DNA of 64,000 nt from assembly GCF_016616885.1 (NCBI RefSeq), contig NZ_CP067102.1, positions 5,732,501 to 5,796,500 of the forward strand, read 5' to 3'. Below, in pieces: positions 24,792 through 33,669 of the stretch; within the stretch, counting starts at the first letter, position 1, and every line of letters begins with the position of its first letter. The DNA comes from Bradyrhizobium diazoefficiens (lineage in GTDB: Bacteria > Pseudomonadota > Alphaproteobacteria > Rhizobiales > Xanthobacteraceae). The position numbers were made by a program, and so were the translations under genes. Under the pieces are notes generated by a model. The model was not told the origin of the DNA and ran no database searches. It saw only the letters and a list, made by a program, of their open reading frames with translations.

Positions 24792-27086
24792 GTGGTCCAG
24801 AACACACCATCCAACTGGAAGAGTCGTATCAGGAACTTCTTCCTGGACCTCGATGCGCGCATCGACTCCTCGCTGTTCTCCTCGGCCAAGGGTATCCGCG
24901 AGCTCTACGAGCGCTACTCGACCTTCATGGACCGCTTCTATGTCGGGCGGTGGAGGCGCTGGGTCTTCATCGAGCCGTTGTCGGAGGCCGCAACGCTTGG
25001 CCTCGGCGGCATGGTGCTGATGCTGATCCTCGCCATCCCCGCCTTCCGCGAGACCGCGGACGAGGACTGGTTGAAGAAGTCCGATCTCGCCGTGACGTTC
25101 CTCGACCGCTACGGCAATCCGATCGGCAGCCGCGGCATCAAGCACAACGACTCGATCCCGCTGGAAGATTTTCCGGATGTCCTGATCAAGGCGACGCTCG
25201 CGACCGAAGACCGCCGCTTCTACGAGCACTTCGGCATCGACATCGCCGGCACCGCGCGCGCGCTCGTCACCAACGCCCAGGCCGGCGGCGTCCGCCAGGG
25301 CGGCTCCTCGATCACGCAGCAGCTCGCCAAGAATTTGTTCCTGAGCAACGAGCGCACGATCGAGCGCAAGATCAACGAGGCCTTCCTCGCGGTCTGGCTG
25401 GAATGGCGCCTGACCAAGAACGAGATCCTCAAGCTTTATCTCGACCGCGCCTATATGGGCGGCGGCACCTTCGGCGTCGATGGCGCTGCGCATTTCTACT
25501 TCAACAAGTCCGCGCGCGACGTGACACTTGCGGAAGCCGCGATGCTCGCCGGCCTGTTCAAGGCGCCGACGAAATACGCGCCCCACATCAACCTGCCCGC
25601 CGCGCGTGCCCGCGCCAACGTCGTGCTCGACAACCTCGTCGACGCCGGTTTCATGACCGAGGGCCAGGTGTTCGGCGCCCGCCGCAACCCGGCCTTCGCG
25701 GTCGACCGCCGCGACGAGGCGTCGCCGAACTATTATCTCGACTACGCCTTCGACGAGATGCGCAAGCTGGTCGACACCTTCCCGAAGTCCTACACCGAGC
25801 GCGTCTTCGTCGTGCGCCTCGCGATCGACGCCAACGTGCAGAAGGCCGCGGAAGACGCGATCGAGAACCAGCTGCGCCAGTTCGGCCGCGACTATCACGC
25901 GACGCAGGCTGCGACCGTCGTCTCCGATCTCGACGGCGGCATCCGCGCCATGGTCGGCGGCCGCGATTACGGCGCGAGCCAGTTCAACCGCGCCACCGAC
26001 GCCTATCGCCAGCCCGGCTCGTCGTTCAAGCCGTACGTCTACACCACGGCGCTCCTGAACGGCTTCACGCCGAACTCGATCGTGGTCGACGGCCCGGTCT
26101 GCATCGGCAATTGGTGTCCGCAGAACTATGGCCATTCCTATTCCGGCGCGGTGACGCTGACGCAGGCGATCACGCGCTCGATCAACGTCGTGCCCGTCAA
26201 GCTGTCGATCGCAATCGGCCAGAAGGAACAGCCGAAGGCGCCGAACCCGGCCAAGATCGGCCGCGCCAAGATCGTCGAGGTCGCGCGCCGCTTCGGCCTG
26301 AAGGCGCCCCTGCCCGACACGCCGTCGCTGCCGATCGGCTCGGACGAAGTCACGGTGCTCGAGCACGCCGTGGCGTATGCGACGTTCCCGAACCGCGGCA
26401 AGGCCGTGACACCGCATGCGGTGCTCGAAGTGCGCACCGGTGCCGGCGATCTGGTCTGGCGCTGGGACCGCGATGGTCCGAAGCCGAAGCAGGCCATTCC
26501 GCCGAACATCGCCGCCGACATGGCCGGCATGATGAGCCACGTCGTCAGCGAAGGCACCGCGCGCCGCGCCGCGCTCGACGGCATTCCGACCGCCGGCAAG
26601 ACCGGCACGACCAATGCGTATCGTGACGCCTGGTTCGTCGGCTATACCGGCAATTTCACCTGCGCGGTCTGGTACGGCAATGACGACTACTCGCCGACCA
26701 ACCGCATGACCGGCGGCTCGCTGCCGGCGCAGACCTGGCACGACATCATGGTCGCGGCACATCAGGGCGTCGAGGTTCGCGAAATTCCCGGCATCGGCAT
26801 GGGCCAGAAGCTGCCGCCGGAACGTGTCGCCAACGCACAGGCCAATGCGGCGCCAAAGGTGCTGGAGACCAAGCCCGGTCCGCCGCCGGTGCTGACCAAG
26901 CGCGGCGCCGACATCCTGGTGCGCGTCGAGAAGCTGCTCGACGACGCCGCCAAGACCGCAACCAAATCGGCGGCCGACGACAGCGCGAAGCAGGCCAAGC
27001 CGGCGTCGTCGTCGAGCGCGCTCGCCTTCCCGCAGAACTATGCGGCGGAAGAAAATGCCAACGCGTCCACCCCGCGCAAGAACTGA
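24792..27086 (+). CDS. Class A penicillin-binding protein (PBP1A-type)
   Basis: 764 residues: cytoplasmic N terminus, one membrane anchor (about 68-85), GT51 glycosyltransferase domain with catalytic E139 (ATLATEDRRFYEHFGID) and GGSSITQQLAKNLFL, then a transpeptidase domain with S410-S-F-K413 (SXXK), SIN in TRSINVVPVK and KTGTTNAYRDAWF at about 603. It polymerises glycan strands and cross-links peptides. The C-terminal 100 residues are Ala/Lys/Pro-rich and likely disordered. Start is GTG 24792. A DUF1214 gene follows at 9 bp. Confidence 0.95.
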   Translation: MVQNTPSNWKSRIRNFFLDLDARIDSSLFSSAKGIRELYERYSTFMDRFYVGRWRRWVFIEPLSEAATLGLGGMVLMLILAIPAFRETADEDWLKKSDLAVTFLDRYGNPIGSRGIKHNDSIPLEDFPDVLIKATLATEDRRFYEHFGIDIAGTARALVTNAQAGGVRQGGSSITQQLAKNLFLSNERTIERKINEAFLAVWLEWRLTKNEILKLYLDRAYMGGGTFGVDGAAHFYFNKSARDVTLAEAAMLAGLFKAPTKYAPHINLPAARARANVVLDNLVDAGFMTEGQVFGARRNPAFAVDRRDEASPNYYLDYAFDEMRKLVDTFPKSYTERVFVVRLAIDANVQKAAEDAIENQLRQFGRDYHATQAATVVSDLDGGIRAMVGGRDYGASQFNRATDAYRQPGSSFKPYVYTTALLNGFTPNSIVVDGPVCIGNWCPQNYGHSYSGAVTLTQAITRSINVVPVKLSIAIGQKEQPKAPNPAKIGRAKIVEVARRFGLKAPLPDTPSLPIGSDEVTVLEHAVAYATFPNRGKAVTPHAVLEVRTGAGDLVWRWDRDGPKPKQAIPPNIAADMAGMMSHVVSEGTARRAALDGIPTAGKTGTTNAYRDAWFVGYTGNFTCAVWYGNDDYSPTNRMTGGSLPAQTWHDIMVAAHQGVEVREIPGIGMGQKLPPERVANAQANAAPKVLETKPGPPPVLTKRGADILVRVEKLLDDAAKTATKSAADDSAKQAKPASSSSALAFPQNYAAEENANASTPRKN

Positions 27087-27095
27087 TCTGATCCC

Positions 27096-27674
27096 GTGCG
27101 GCTGATCCTGGTCACATTGACGGCCCTCCTGCTCGCGACCGTGGTCGGCCTGGGTGCGACCTGGATGACGACGACGCGCGGCACTGAGATCGGCGCGCTG
27201 ACCATTGGCTCCTGGACCGCGCGCCCCCGCACCGGCACCGCCGACGTCGATCCCTATTCGCGCGCCACCATCGTGCGCAACGGCGAGCTGCCGATCGGCA
27301 CCGGCGACGGCGTCGCCTTCACCGCGACCGCCGACGGCAAGAAGAAGGCGCTCGACGGCCGCTGCGACGTCGTCGTCTCCGGCGTGACGCCGGCGGCGCG
27401 GTTCTGGACGCTGACGCTGTATGATCGCAAGGGCCATCTCGTCGCCAACTCGCTGCAGCGTTACGGCTTCACCAGCCAGGAGATCGTGCGCCAGTCTGAC
27501 GGCTCGTTCGAGATCCACATTGCCGCGCGCTCGCGCGCCGGCAACTGGCTGCCGACCGGCGGCATCGAGCGCTATGCGCTGATGTTCCGCCTCTACGACA
27601 CGCCGGTTGGCGTGGCGACCCGCACCCAGCGCGACGCGCCGATGCCGACGATCTCGACGGTGGGCTGCTCATGA
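27096..27674 (+). CDS. DUF1214 domain protein, membrane-anchored
   Basis: 192 residues from GTG 27096. N-terminal helix (MRLILVTLTALLLATVVGLG) as a signal anchor, then a periplasmic beta-rich domain with the DUF1214 pattern (ARFWTLTLYDRKGHLVANSLQRYG and AGNWLPTGG.ERYALMFRLYDTP). The family often sits downstream of DUF1254 in one larger protein; here the two are separate adjacent genes. It follows the penicillin-binding protein by 9 bp and overlaps the next gene by 4 bp (ATGA), so all three are probably one transcript and may act on the cell envelope. Confidence 0.85.
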   Translation: MRLILVTLTALLLATVVGLGATWMTTTRGTEIGALTIGSWTARPRTGTADVDPYSRATIVRNGELPIGTGDGVAFTATADGKKKALDGRCDVVVSGVTPAARFWTLTLYDRKGHLVANSLQRYGFTSQEIVRQSDGSFEIHIAARSRAGNWLPTGGIERYALMFRLYDTPVGVATRTQRDAPMPTISTVGCS

Positions 27675-28255
27675 TCCGGCTCGCGTTCACCATTGTTGCG
27701 GGCGTGGTGCTGGGCCTCGTGGTCCATCTCGTCAGCGTGCTGGCGCTGCCGCGGATCGCAACGCAAGACGCCTATTCGCGGCTGACGCCGATGACCAAGC
27801 TCAACGGCGTCACCCAGCTTCCGCTCGCCGATCCGCAGACCTCGCCGATGCCGTTCATGGATCCGGCCTTTGCGCTGGCGATCTGCCGCTATGATCTCTC
27901 CGGCGGGCCGCTCAAGCTCGCCGTGCCGGTGAGCCAGGCCTACACGTCGGTGTCGTTCTACACCCGCAACGAGATCGCCTATTACGCCATCAACGACCGC
28001 TCGGCCGGCAAGAAGGTGATCGAGCTCGACCTGATGACGCAGGCACAGCACGACGCCCTGCCCGAGGACGAAGAGATCACCGCGGCCGACCGCCTGATCA
28101 TCGATTCCCCCAGCACCACCGGCCTGATCGTGATGAAGGCGCTGGCCGCCGAGCCCGGCCTGATGCCGCAGGCGCAAGCAACGCTCGCCGCCGCGACCTG
28201 CGCACCGCAGACCGAAGCGCCCGCCAAGGCCGAGCCGCCGCGCGGCCGGCGCTGA
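27671..28255 (+). CDS. DUF1254 domain protein, membrane-anchored
   Basis: 194 residues starting MIRLAFTIVAGVVLGLVVHLVSVLALPR (signal anchor), then a domain with YSRLTPMTKLNGVTQLPL, FALAICRYDLSGGPLKLAVP and SVSFYTRNEIAYYAINDRS, characteristic of DUF1254. The ATG overlaps the stop of the DUF1214 gene. The C terminus is Ala/Pro/Lys rich. Function unknown; periplasmic location is inferred from the single N-terminal helix. Confidence 0.85.
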   Translation: MIRLAFTIVAGVVLGLVVHLVSVLALPRIATQDAYSRLTPMTKLNGVTQLPLADPQTSPMPFMDPAFALAICRYDLSGGPLKLAVPVSQAYTSVSFYTRNEIAYYAINDRSAGKKVIELDLMTQAQHDALPEDEEITAADRLIIDSPSTTGLIVMKALAAEPGLMPQAQATLAAATCAPQTEAPAKAEPPRGRR

Positions 28256-28335
28256 CGCGCGGGCGTTTCGACGCCCCCAAAGCAAAAGCGCGAAACAACC
28301 CCATGCACAGTAGCGCGGGCATTGAATTCGTTGGG

Positions 28336-28404
28336 CTATCGCGCCTCGGTCGGATGCACCCATTTGTAGCGCGTGATGCTCCGCGTTGCGGTGAGCTTGA
28401 TCAT
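28336..28404 (-). CDS. Possible 22-aa microprotein
   Basis: ATG 28404 to TAG 28336 encodes MIKLTATRSITRYKWVHPTE plus AR: basic, no membrane helix. No ribosome binding site is visible. Noted because the short product has a protein-like composition in an otherwise empty gap; low support. Confidence 0.2.
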   Translation of the reverse strand: MIKLTATRSITRYKWVHPTEAR

Positions 28405-28488
28405 GGCGAAGCGATAGCACCACGCGCCTGGAAAGTTTGACACGTCGGGCAAAACACCGGCATTATGGCATCATCGAGAGTTCGTCAC

Positions 28489-28519
28489 ACCCGCGCGGAG
28501 TATCCGGCGCGGGTTTTTT
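28489..28519 (+). terminator. Rho-independent terminator
   Basis: ACCCGCGC (28489-28496) pairs with GCGCGGGT (28507-28514), 10-nt loop, followed by a run of six T. It terminates plus-strand transcription from the PBP/DUF1214/DUF1254 genes or a short transcript in the gap, and lies 21 bp before the next start codon. Confidence 0.75.
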
Positions 28520-28539
28520 CATGTCTGAGGAGGAATGCC

Positions 28540-28755
28540 ATGACCAGGGAATCACTGCCGCCCGTCGCGGTGATCAAGTCCGCTCTGCCTGCGACTTCAG
28601 GATTGGATTTAGAGCGCTGGCCGAGGTGGATGCGCGACGCGCTTGCAATTCAGCCCGAGACCAAAGCGCCGGAACATCCGCGCATAGAGAGCGGGCCAGT
28701 GCGCGTCGACCCCGCAAGCGTGCGCAAACTAACCCGCATCCGGTCGCGTTCCTGA
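28540..28755 (+). CDS. Small hypothetical protein
   Basis: 71 residues from ATG 28540, preceded at 6 nt by the strong ribosome site GAGGAGGA. Product MTRESLPPVAVIKSALPATS continues with DLERWPRWMRDALAIQPE and a basic tail rich in Arg. Soluble, proline-rich at both ends, no family recognised. The terminator hairpin just upstream ends only about 8 bp before the ribosome site, so if the gene is expressed it is either by read-through or by a promoter hidden within the hairpin region. Confidence 0.5.
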   Translation: MTRESLPPVAVIKSALPATSGLDLERWPRWMRDALAIQPETKAPEHPRIESGPVRVDPASVRKLTRIRSRS

Positions 28756-28759
28756 GAAC

Positions 28760-29260
28760 TCACACCTGTTGGCAACAATTGCACGCGCCTTGGATATCTT
28801 CCGCAGCCATGGCCCGGCATGGCGTTACGCCCATGCCGGCCATGTCAGCCTCGACCAACTGAAGGTAATCGGCGATCGAGCGCGTTGCCGCACGGCGGCG
28901 CTTGAACACCACGTGATAGTACGGCACCGGCAACAAGACCATGCTGACGATCGCCGCCGATCCGAAGCACCTCGGCGCCCGCATTGGCATCACCTCGCGC
29001 CCGGCCGATGCCTGGGCCTGCATTTTCATGAACCATTGAAACTGATACGTCAGATCGACATCGCCCAACCACACCCTGTGTGCGGCAATGTAGAAGGCGG
29101 CAAAATCTGTTGTCTGACCTGCCTCCCAGAATCCGTGTGCAAAGAAGCGGAACGCTTTGGAAAGAACAATTGCGGCAAATCCGGCGAGAATGACGCGCAC
29201 GTAGGCTGCCCGCTTCAGCGGTGCAAAGTCCTTGATCTTCTCCAAAGCGACGGCAAGCAT
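28760..29260 (-). pseudogene. Truncated glycosyltransferase family 87 remnant
   Basis: The frame from ATG 29260 begins like a DUF2029/GT87 mannosyltransferase: membrane helix (RVILAGFAAIVLSKAFRFF), then the conserved luminal start TDFAAFYIAAHRVWLGDVDL and YQFQWFMKMQA. After about residue 110 the sequence no longer matches the family and ends at 166 residues, versus 400 or more normally. I read it as a 3'-truncated relic joined to unrelated sequence; the truncated protein could still be made. Confidence 0.5.
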
Positions 29261-29322
29261 TGTCGCGACCTTTTTTAGACATTACTATTTGTTGTATCTC
29301 TCACGGGCGATTAGCGACAGAA

Positions 29323-30417
29323 CTACGTGCCTTGCGTGCAGATTTCGAGCTCCTCAGTCGACGCAAATGATGCGCTCGCGATTGTCCGTCGACCAGAAAG
29401 CGGCGTCCTTGGCCGTCCGCATTTGCCGAGTGCAATTGCCAAAGTGACGGCGATTAGCCACAGCAGCCCACCGCCCGCTAGATCGACCACATAATGTCCG
29501 CCGATCGGAAGCGTCGATATCAACACGAGTGAGTTCCAGCTTACGACGATCCAGAACAACCAGCCGGTTCCGATTGTTGCGAATATTGTCATCAGTGCGA
29601 GGCAGCAATGAAACGATGGAAAGGTCACGACCCCTTGCAGACTTGTGAACGATATCACTGGAGAGAGAGCGTTCCTGAAGTACTCGAATTTCGCGAGGTG
29701 ATATGTGCCCGCGTTGAGAGGTAGCTCTTCGATGATAGCGGGCGAATAATCGAAATAGGCGAAAGCGCCTATCGCAGGCCACAAAATTGAAATCGTGGTC
29801 GAAGCAACGATTGTCAGGCTGCAGACGAAGACCAGTTCCCAGAGCTTGCCCTCGCGGCGTAGAATCGAGAGGAGTACAACGAGTCCGAGCAGCTGCGCGA
29901 AAGAGCTATCGTAAGCAATTCCGAGTAGGCAGGACAGCATAGGGTGCTCTGCAAACCATGCGATGATCGACGGGAGATCGATCGCCAGAAAGCGGTCGCT
30001 CTCTGCGAGCTTATTGTCGATTAATGGGAAGTGGTATCTCAAGCCAACAAGACTGATGATTCCAGCAGCCCCAATTGAAAGGAAGAGAGCGGCGACCGCG
30101 CCGCACATATTCGAAAGAACCGGCGCCGGACGCCGCCTCCCGTAAAAAACATGAACGGCGAGAAGAAACGCCATCAGCCCCGCGGATGGAGCTAGGCTGC
30201 GGGCCTCGATAGCGACGCCCATCGTCGAGATCAGGAATGCTGCAAAACCGCACGCCGCAATGCCGATCAACCAGCAGCACTTTTCGGTCCATTGGTAGCG
30301 CGGGCGCAGCCCGGGCTTGATTGAAACCGCAATCTGCAGATCTTTCGATAGTCCAATGCGGTCGAGCGATGCCATAGCTCTCGCAAAAGTCGACGCACTG
30401 AACATTCCAATTCCCAT
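29323..30417 (-). CDS. PAP2-superfamily membrane phosphatase / phosphotransferase
   Basis: 364 residues, eight or more hydrophobic segments. The PAP2 active-site motifs are in the last third: VTFPSFHCCLALM (motif 2, PSxH type) and STLPIGGHYVVDLAGG (motif 3, GHYxxD), as in inositol-phosphorylceramide synthase-like PAP2_3 proteins. Substrate may be a lipid phosphate. ATG 30417 (MGIGMFSAST) is chosen; the frame runs further to 30591 without protein-like sequence. GC content is visibly lower than in neighbours, consistent with transfer. Confidence 0.8.
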   Translation of the reverse strand: MGIGMFSASTFARAMASLDRIGLSKDLQIAVSIKPGLRPRYQWTEKCCWLIGIAACGFAAFLISTMGVAIEARSLAPSAGLMAFLLAVHVFYGRRRPAPVLSNMCGAVAALFLSIGAAGIISLVGLRYHFPLIDNKLAESDRFLAIDLPSIIAWFAEHPMLSCLLGIAYDSSFAQLLGLVVLLSILRREGKLWELVFVCSLTIVASTTISILWPAIGAFAYFDYSPAIIEELPLNAGTYHLAKFEYFRNALSPVISFTSLQGVVTFPSFHCCLALMTIFATIGTGWLFWIVVSWNSLVLISTLPIGGHYVVDLAGGGLLWLIAVTLAIALGKCGRPRTPLSGRRTIASASFASTEELEICTQGT

Positions 30418-30590
30418 TCCGTCGTACGTGCAATCTCTGGCTTTTCTCCTAGAAGTTAGCACCCACACCATGAGGTTGCACCTCACGGTTAGTACTATCG
30501 CTCCTATTGGTGAATACTTTGTTTCCAAACATTGCTGACGGCGCTGACGCAGCAAGCAGGAAGAGGCGATCTCGGCGGGGGGTTGTCCCA

Positions 30591-31058
30591 TCAGAGCCGT
30601 GATGTCCTACGGTCCTTTGAAGGAATCTTTGAGCTCAATCGAACGTAACTGGTGCGATCGCGGCGCTGGCTTCGCGTCATTTTCGACGGATTCGGCGGTG
30701 GTCGTTGATTGGTTGAAGTCCGCTCCTGTGAAGGGTTTCGGATGCCGGCCAGCTTGCGCGGCTCGTGGATGACATGGGTATGCGCGACGATCTCGTGGCG
30801 CCTGAGCGTGCCCCTAAAAAAGAACCGCAATGTCGAAACGGTCTGGTTGATGGTCGGCACGCCAACGCCGCTCGCCGCCAGATGCAGCTGGTAGCGGCGC
30901 ACGTCCTCAAAGCTCGCGGTATCCGGCGATCGCCCGAGAAACGCCGCGAAGTTCTTGACCCTTTGCACGTAGTCATGTTGGGTCTTCGGCGCGAACTTGC
31001 GGATCGTCATGTCTTCGATCATGCGCCGGCGCAACGGGCTCATTGCCTCGTCGGTCAT
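30591..31058 (-). pseudogene. Truncated tyrosine recombinase, copy 1
   Basis: From ATG 31058 (MTDEAMSPLRRRMIEDM, with GGAG upstream) about 100 residues of an intact N-terminal core-binding domain (KTQHDYVQRVKNFAAFLGRSP) are kept, then at 30750 homology to the second copy stops after HEPRKLA and the frame runs into unrelated sequence. The catalytic domain with R-H-R-Y is absent. Same family as phage-type integrases that accompany IS91-like elements. Confidence 0.75.
30730..30750. repeat. 21-bp direct repeat, copy A
   Basis: GAAGGGTTTCGGATGCCGGC plus C, identical to 32605-32625. It ends exactly where homology between the two recombinase copies begins (30751), so it marks a recombination or insertion junction. 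Confidence 0.6.
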
Positions 31059-31196
31059 GGGGGATGCTCCTGTCTTGGGTGAAGGTTGCGAACCCCTCAT
31101 CTCAAGACAGGACGCCCCGTTGCGCTATCCTCTCGGCTCCGCTGCCAGCCGTCGTGCCCTACCGCGCGAGCGGTTTAGTCCTTTGACCCAAAGCGG
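30751..31196. mobile_element. Direct repeat copy 1 of recombinase 5' region
   Basis: 446 bp covering the recombinase N-terminal part and about 140 bp of its upstream region. It is nearly identical, in the same orientation, to 33118-33561 (444 bp); the 2-bp difference is the frameshift in copy 2. The upstream 140 bp (from the start codon to AAAGCGG) are identical as far as I can read. Confidence 0.8.
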
Positions 31197-31440
31197 GCGT
31201 TGAGGTCCGCGCGGCCAAGGGAGTTATCATCAGTTCTGGGACTGGCCTGTTTCCGAGAGCGTCGGCCTAAGTTCAAAACAGCACTTTCCTGATCTAGATC
31301 ACATCGCTGGACGATCTGTTACTAGTGCCTCACATCCCCGAGACACTCCGACGCACGCTGACGTAGAAATCATCAAGCTCCCACAACCAGCTGTTAACAT
31401 ATTTGTCGCTAAGATTGCGCGCAATTTGGAATGAACGGCT

Positions 31441-32520
31441 GTGAGCGTTTTGCGATTCTTCGGGGGTGTACAGGCAATGCGCGGCGTTGCCGCGCTAATG
31501 GTGGTCTGCGGACACGCAATCAACGCGCGCCCCGATATGGTCGGACCGAACCTATCTGAAGGCGCGCTCACTATCCTTGCAAGCGGCGTCGACATCTTCT
31601 TCGTTATCTCTGGCTTCATCATTGCAACCACAGTGTCCGCGCAAGGCGACCCGTTGAACTTCGTTGTCAGGCGAGCCATTCGCATCTATCCAGTCTATTG
31701 GCTCGTCTTGCTGGCAGCGTTTGTCAGCTCATCTTGGATCGCGTTGGAGCCGGGGGAGCCTCCCGCGCTCGACTTCGGCCTTGTCTTTGCTTGGATATAT
31801 CCGAACTGGTACATCCGGCCCGCATGGTCGCTCGCTTTCGAGCTGCACTTCTACGCCGCAGTCGCCGTCATCCTCGCGATTGCACCGAACCGGCTGTTCG
31901 AACTGCTATTTGTGGGCCTCGGATTGGTAATCGTTGCTCTCGCCTTCCGCCTACAGCTTGGTATCTACTCCCATGCGCTGGTGCTGGAATTCGGCGCTGG
32001 CGTTAGCATCGCGTATCTCCTTACGAATGGCAGATTGCGATTTTCAAGCGGCATGCTTGCCATTTCCGCGGGCCTGTTCGTAGCCGGTTGGTACTGGATA
32101 TTCGTGCACGGAACGACCGATGCACAATTCGCGCGCGTGCCGACCTATGGCCTTGGCGCGGGATTGCTCATCTATGCCGTGGTATCTGCCGAGGTTGAAG
32201 GGCGCTCCTTCCCGCCGGCCCTGCAATGGCTCGGCAAGATTTCGTACTCGCTATACATCGTCCATTGCCTGCTGGTGAAATGGATCGCGAACTTTGACGG
32301 GCTATGGCAACTATCGACGGTCGGAACAATCATCGCCAGCATCCTGCTTTCCATCGGCCTCGCCGCCGCCTTGCACATCGTCATTGAGGCACCAATCCTC
32401 GATTGGGGGCGCAAGTTGAGCCTGATGCGCCGCAACCGGACAACGCCGGATGTACCGAGACCGGAGGGCACCGTGCTTGTCCAGCATGAGCCGAATGAAC
32501 CCATTCCGCGCAGGTTCTAA
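31441..32520 (+). CDS. Acyltransferase 3 family membrane protein (OafA-like)
   Basis: 359 residues, about ten transmembrane helices. N-terminal signature MRGVAALMVVCGHAINAR has the catalytic His of the family (the RxxAxxxVxxxH pattern), followed by GVDIFFVISGFIIATT and VVRRAIRIYPVYW. The protein transfers acyl groups, usually acetyl, onto surface polysaccharide or Nod-factor-like glycans at the inner membrane. GTG 31441 is the start. It lies between two direct copies of a broken recombinase and has lower GC than core genes, both signs of transfer. Confidence 0.9.
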   Translation: MSVLRFFGGVQAMRGVAALMVVCGHAINARPDMVGPNLSEGALTILASGVDIFFVISGFIIATTVSAQGDPLNFVVRRAIRIYPVYWLVLLAAFVSSSWIALEPGEPPALDFGLVFAWIYPNWYIRPAWSLAFELHFYAAVAVILAIAPNRLFELLFVGLGLVIVALAFRLQLGIYSHALVLEFGAGVSIAYLLTNGRLRFSSGMLAISAGLFVAGWYWIFVHGTTDAQFARVPTYGLGAGLLIYAVVSAEVEGRSFPPALQWLGKISYSLYIVHCLLVKWIANFDGLWQLSTVGTIIASILLSIGLAAALHIVIEAPILDWGRKLSLMRRNRTTPDVPRPEGTVLVQHEPNEPIPRRF

Positions 32521-32877
32521 CAGCGTCAATCAAGCACGCGAACCGTTCCGAGCACGGCGGTACGGTTCTTTGCACCATTTGGCAATCGGCGATGTCCGCA
32601 GTTGAGAAGGGTTTCGGATGCCGGCCCATGAAGGTGGTGCCGCGCACGGCGGGGCCGGCGTCCGAAAGCCTCCAAGGGAGGAAACCGCGCTTGAGGGAAC
32701 GTAAGGCCGTGCGGCAGGCGCTATGGTGATTTGAGTGCCGCGGGCGAGCTGTCTGATTTGGATCGAGCCGATGCAACGAGTCGCACGACGGCGAAGCGGC
32801 TGACGAATGAGCGGCGGTTGGCGGTCGAACTCCATGAGTTGTCCGACGATTTGCGACGTCTGGCGGATATCTGAGCG
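32521..32877. other. Gap with mosaic remnants between acyltransferase and recombinase copy 2
   Basis: No convincing gene. It holds the second copy of the 21-bp repeat (32605-32625) and, at 32731-32874 on the plus strand, a 47-codon frame opening with TTG (SAAGELSDLDRADATSRT ... LHELSDDLRRLADI) whose tail looks like a real charged helical protein, probably the relic of a small gene. Its stop falls 3 bp before recombinase copy 2 homology ends. Confidence 0.4.
32605..32625. repeat. 21-bp direct repeat, copy B
   Basis: Identical to 30730-30750; here followed by CATGAAGG instead of the recombinase sequence. Confidence 0.6.
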
Positions 32878-33423
32878 CACCAGGCCCGCAGCAGGTCGAG
32901 TAGAACAGGTGAAAGCACCACGTTACGGTCCTTGCCGCCCTTGCCCTGCTCGACGCGGATGATCATACGGCTGCTGTCGATATCGGCGACCTTGAGCGAG
33001 ATCACCTCGTTGGCGCGCAGACCGGCGCCGTAGGCCACGCTCAGCGCCGCCTTGTACTTGAGCCCCGGCGCGGCATCGAGCAGCCGTGCCACTTCCTCGG
33101 GGCTGAGCACCACCGGCAGCTTGCGCGGCTCGTGGATGACATGGGTGTGCTCGACGATCTCGTTGCGCCTGAGCGTGACCTAAAAAGAACCGCAACGTCG
33201 AGACGGTCTGGTTGATGGTCGGCACACCAACGCCGCTCGCCGCCAGATGAAGCTGGTAGCGGCGCACGTCCTCGAAATCAGCCGTATCCGGCGATCGCCC
33301 GAGAAACGCCGCGAAGTTCTTGACCCTTTGCACGTAGTCATGTTGGGTCTTCGGCGCGAACTTGCGGATCGTCATGTCTTCGATCATGCGCCGGCGCAAC
33401 GGGCTCATTGCCTCGTCGGTCAT
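32875..33423 (-). pseudogene. Frameshifted, truncated tyrosine recombinase, copy 2
   Basis: From ATG 33423 the N-terminal domain is as in copy 1 up to STLRFF, where a 2-bp loss near 33183 shifts the frame. The correct product continues in the next frame from about 33180: LSPEEVARLLDAAPGLKYKAALSVAYGAGLRANEVISLKV is the start of the catalytic domain with the first catalytic Arg in GLRANE, then VEQGKGGKDRNVVLS. Sequence ends at LLRAWC, so the HxxR and Tyr motifs are lost. Inactive. Confidence 0.85.
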
Positions 33424-33561
33424 GGGGGATGCTCCTGTCTTGGGTGAAGGTTGCGAACCCCTCATCTCAAGACAGGACGCCCCGTTGCGCTATCCTCTCG
33501 GCTCCGCTGCCAGCCGTCGTGCCCTACCGCGCGAGCGGTTTAGTCCTTTGACCCAAAGCGG
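33118..33561. mobile_element. Direct repeat copy 2 of recombinase 5' region
   Basis: Same orientation as 30751-31196, 444 bp. The recombinase homology of this copy extends about 240 bp further (to about 32878) than copy 1, so copy 1 is the shorter derivative. Divergent only at scattered bases in the coding part. Confidence 0.8.
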
Positions 33562-33669
33562 ACTTGACCTTTGACTCCGCGGCCATAGCGTCTCTACGAG
33601 TTTGGCGGCTAGGTCAGTGTCAGGTGCAGAACGAATGAAATGCCGTCAATGGCCCAACCTTCCCGATCC

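Noticed and set aside
24618..27518. 966-codon open frame on the minus strand, with no stop across the penicillin-binding protein gene
   Set aside because: It is antisense to a fully supported PBP1A gene and reads as an Arg/Ala/Val-rich shadow; high GC removes stops from the opposite frame.
28256..28488. Possible tRNA or structured RNA in the gap before the terminator
   Set aside because: No cloverleaf or CCA end found; only a terminator hairpin and a doubtful 22-codon frame.
29963..30145. Plus-strand frames within the PAP2 gene
   Set aside because: Antisense to a frame with clear PAP2 motifs.
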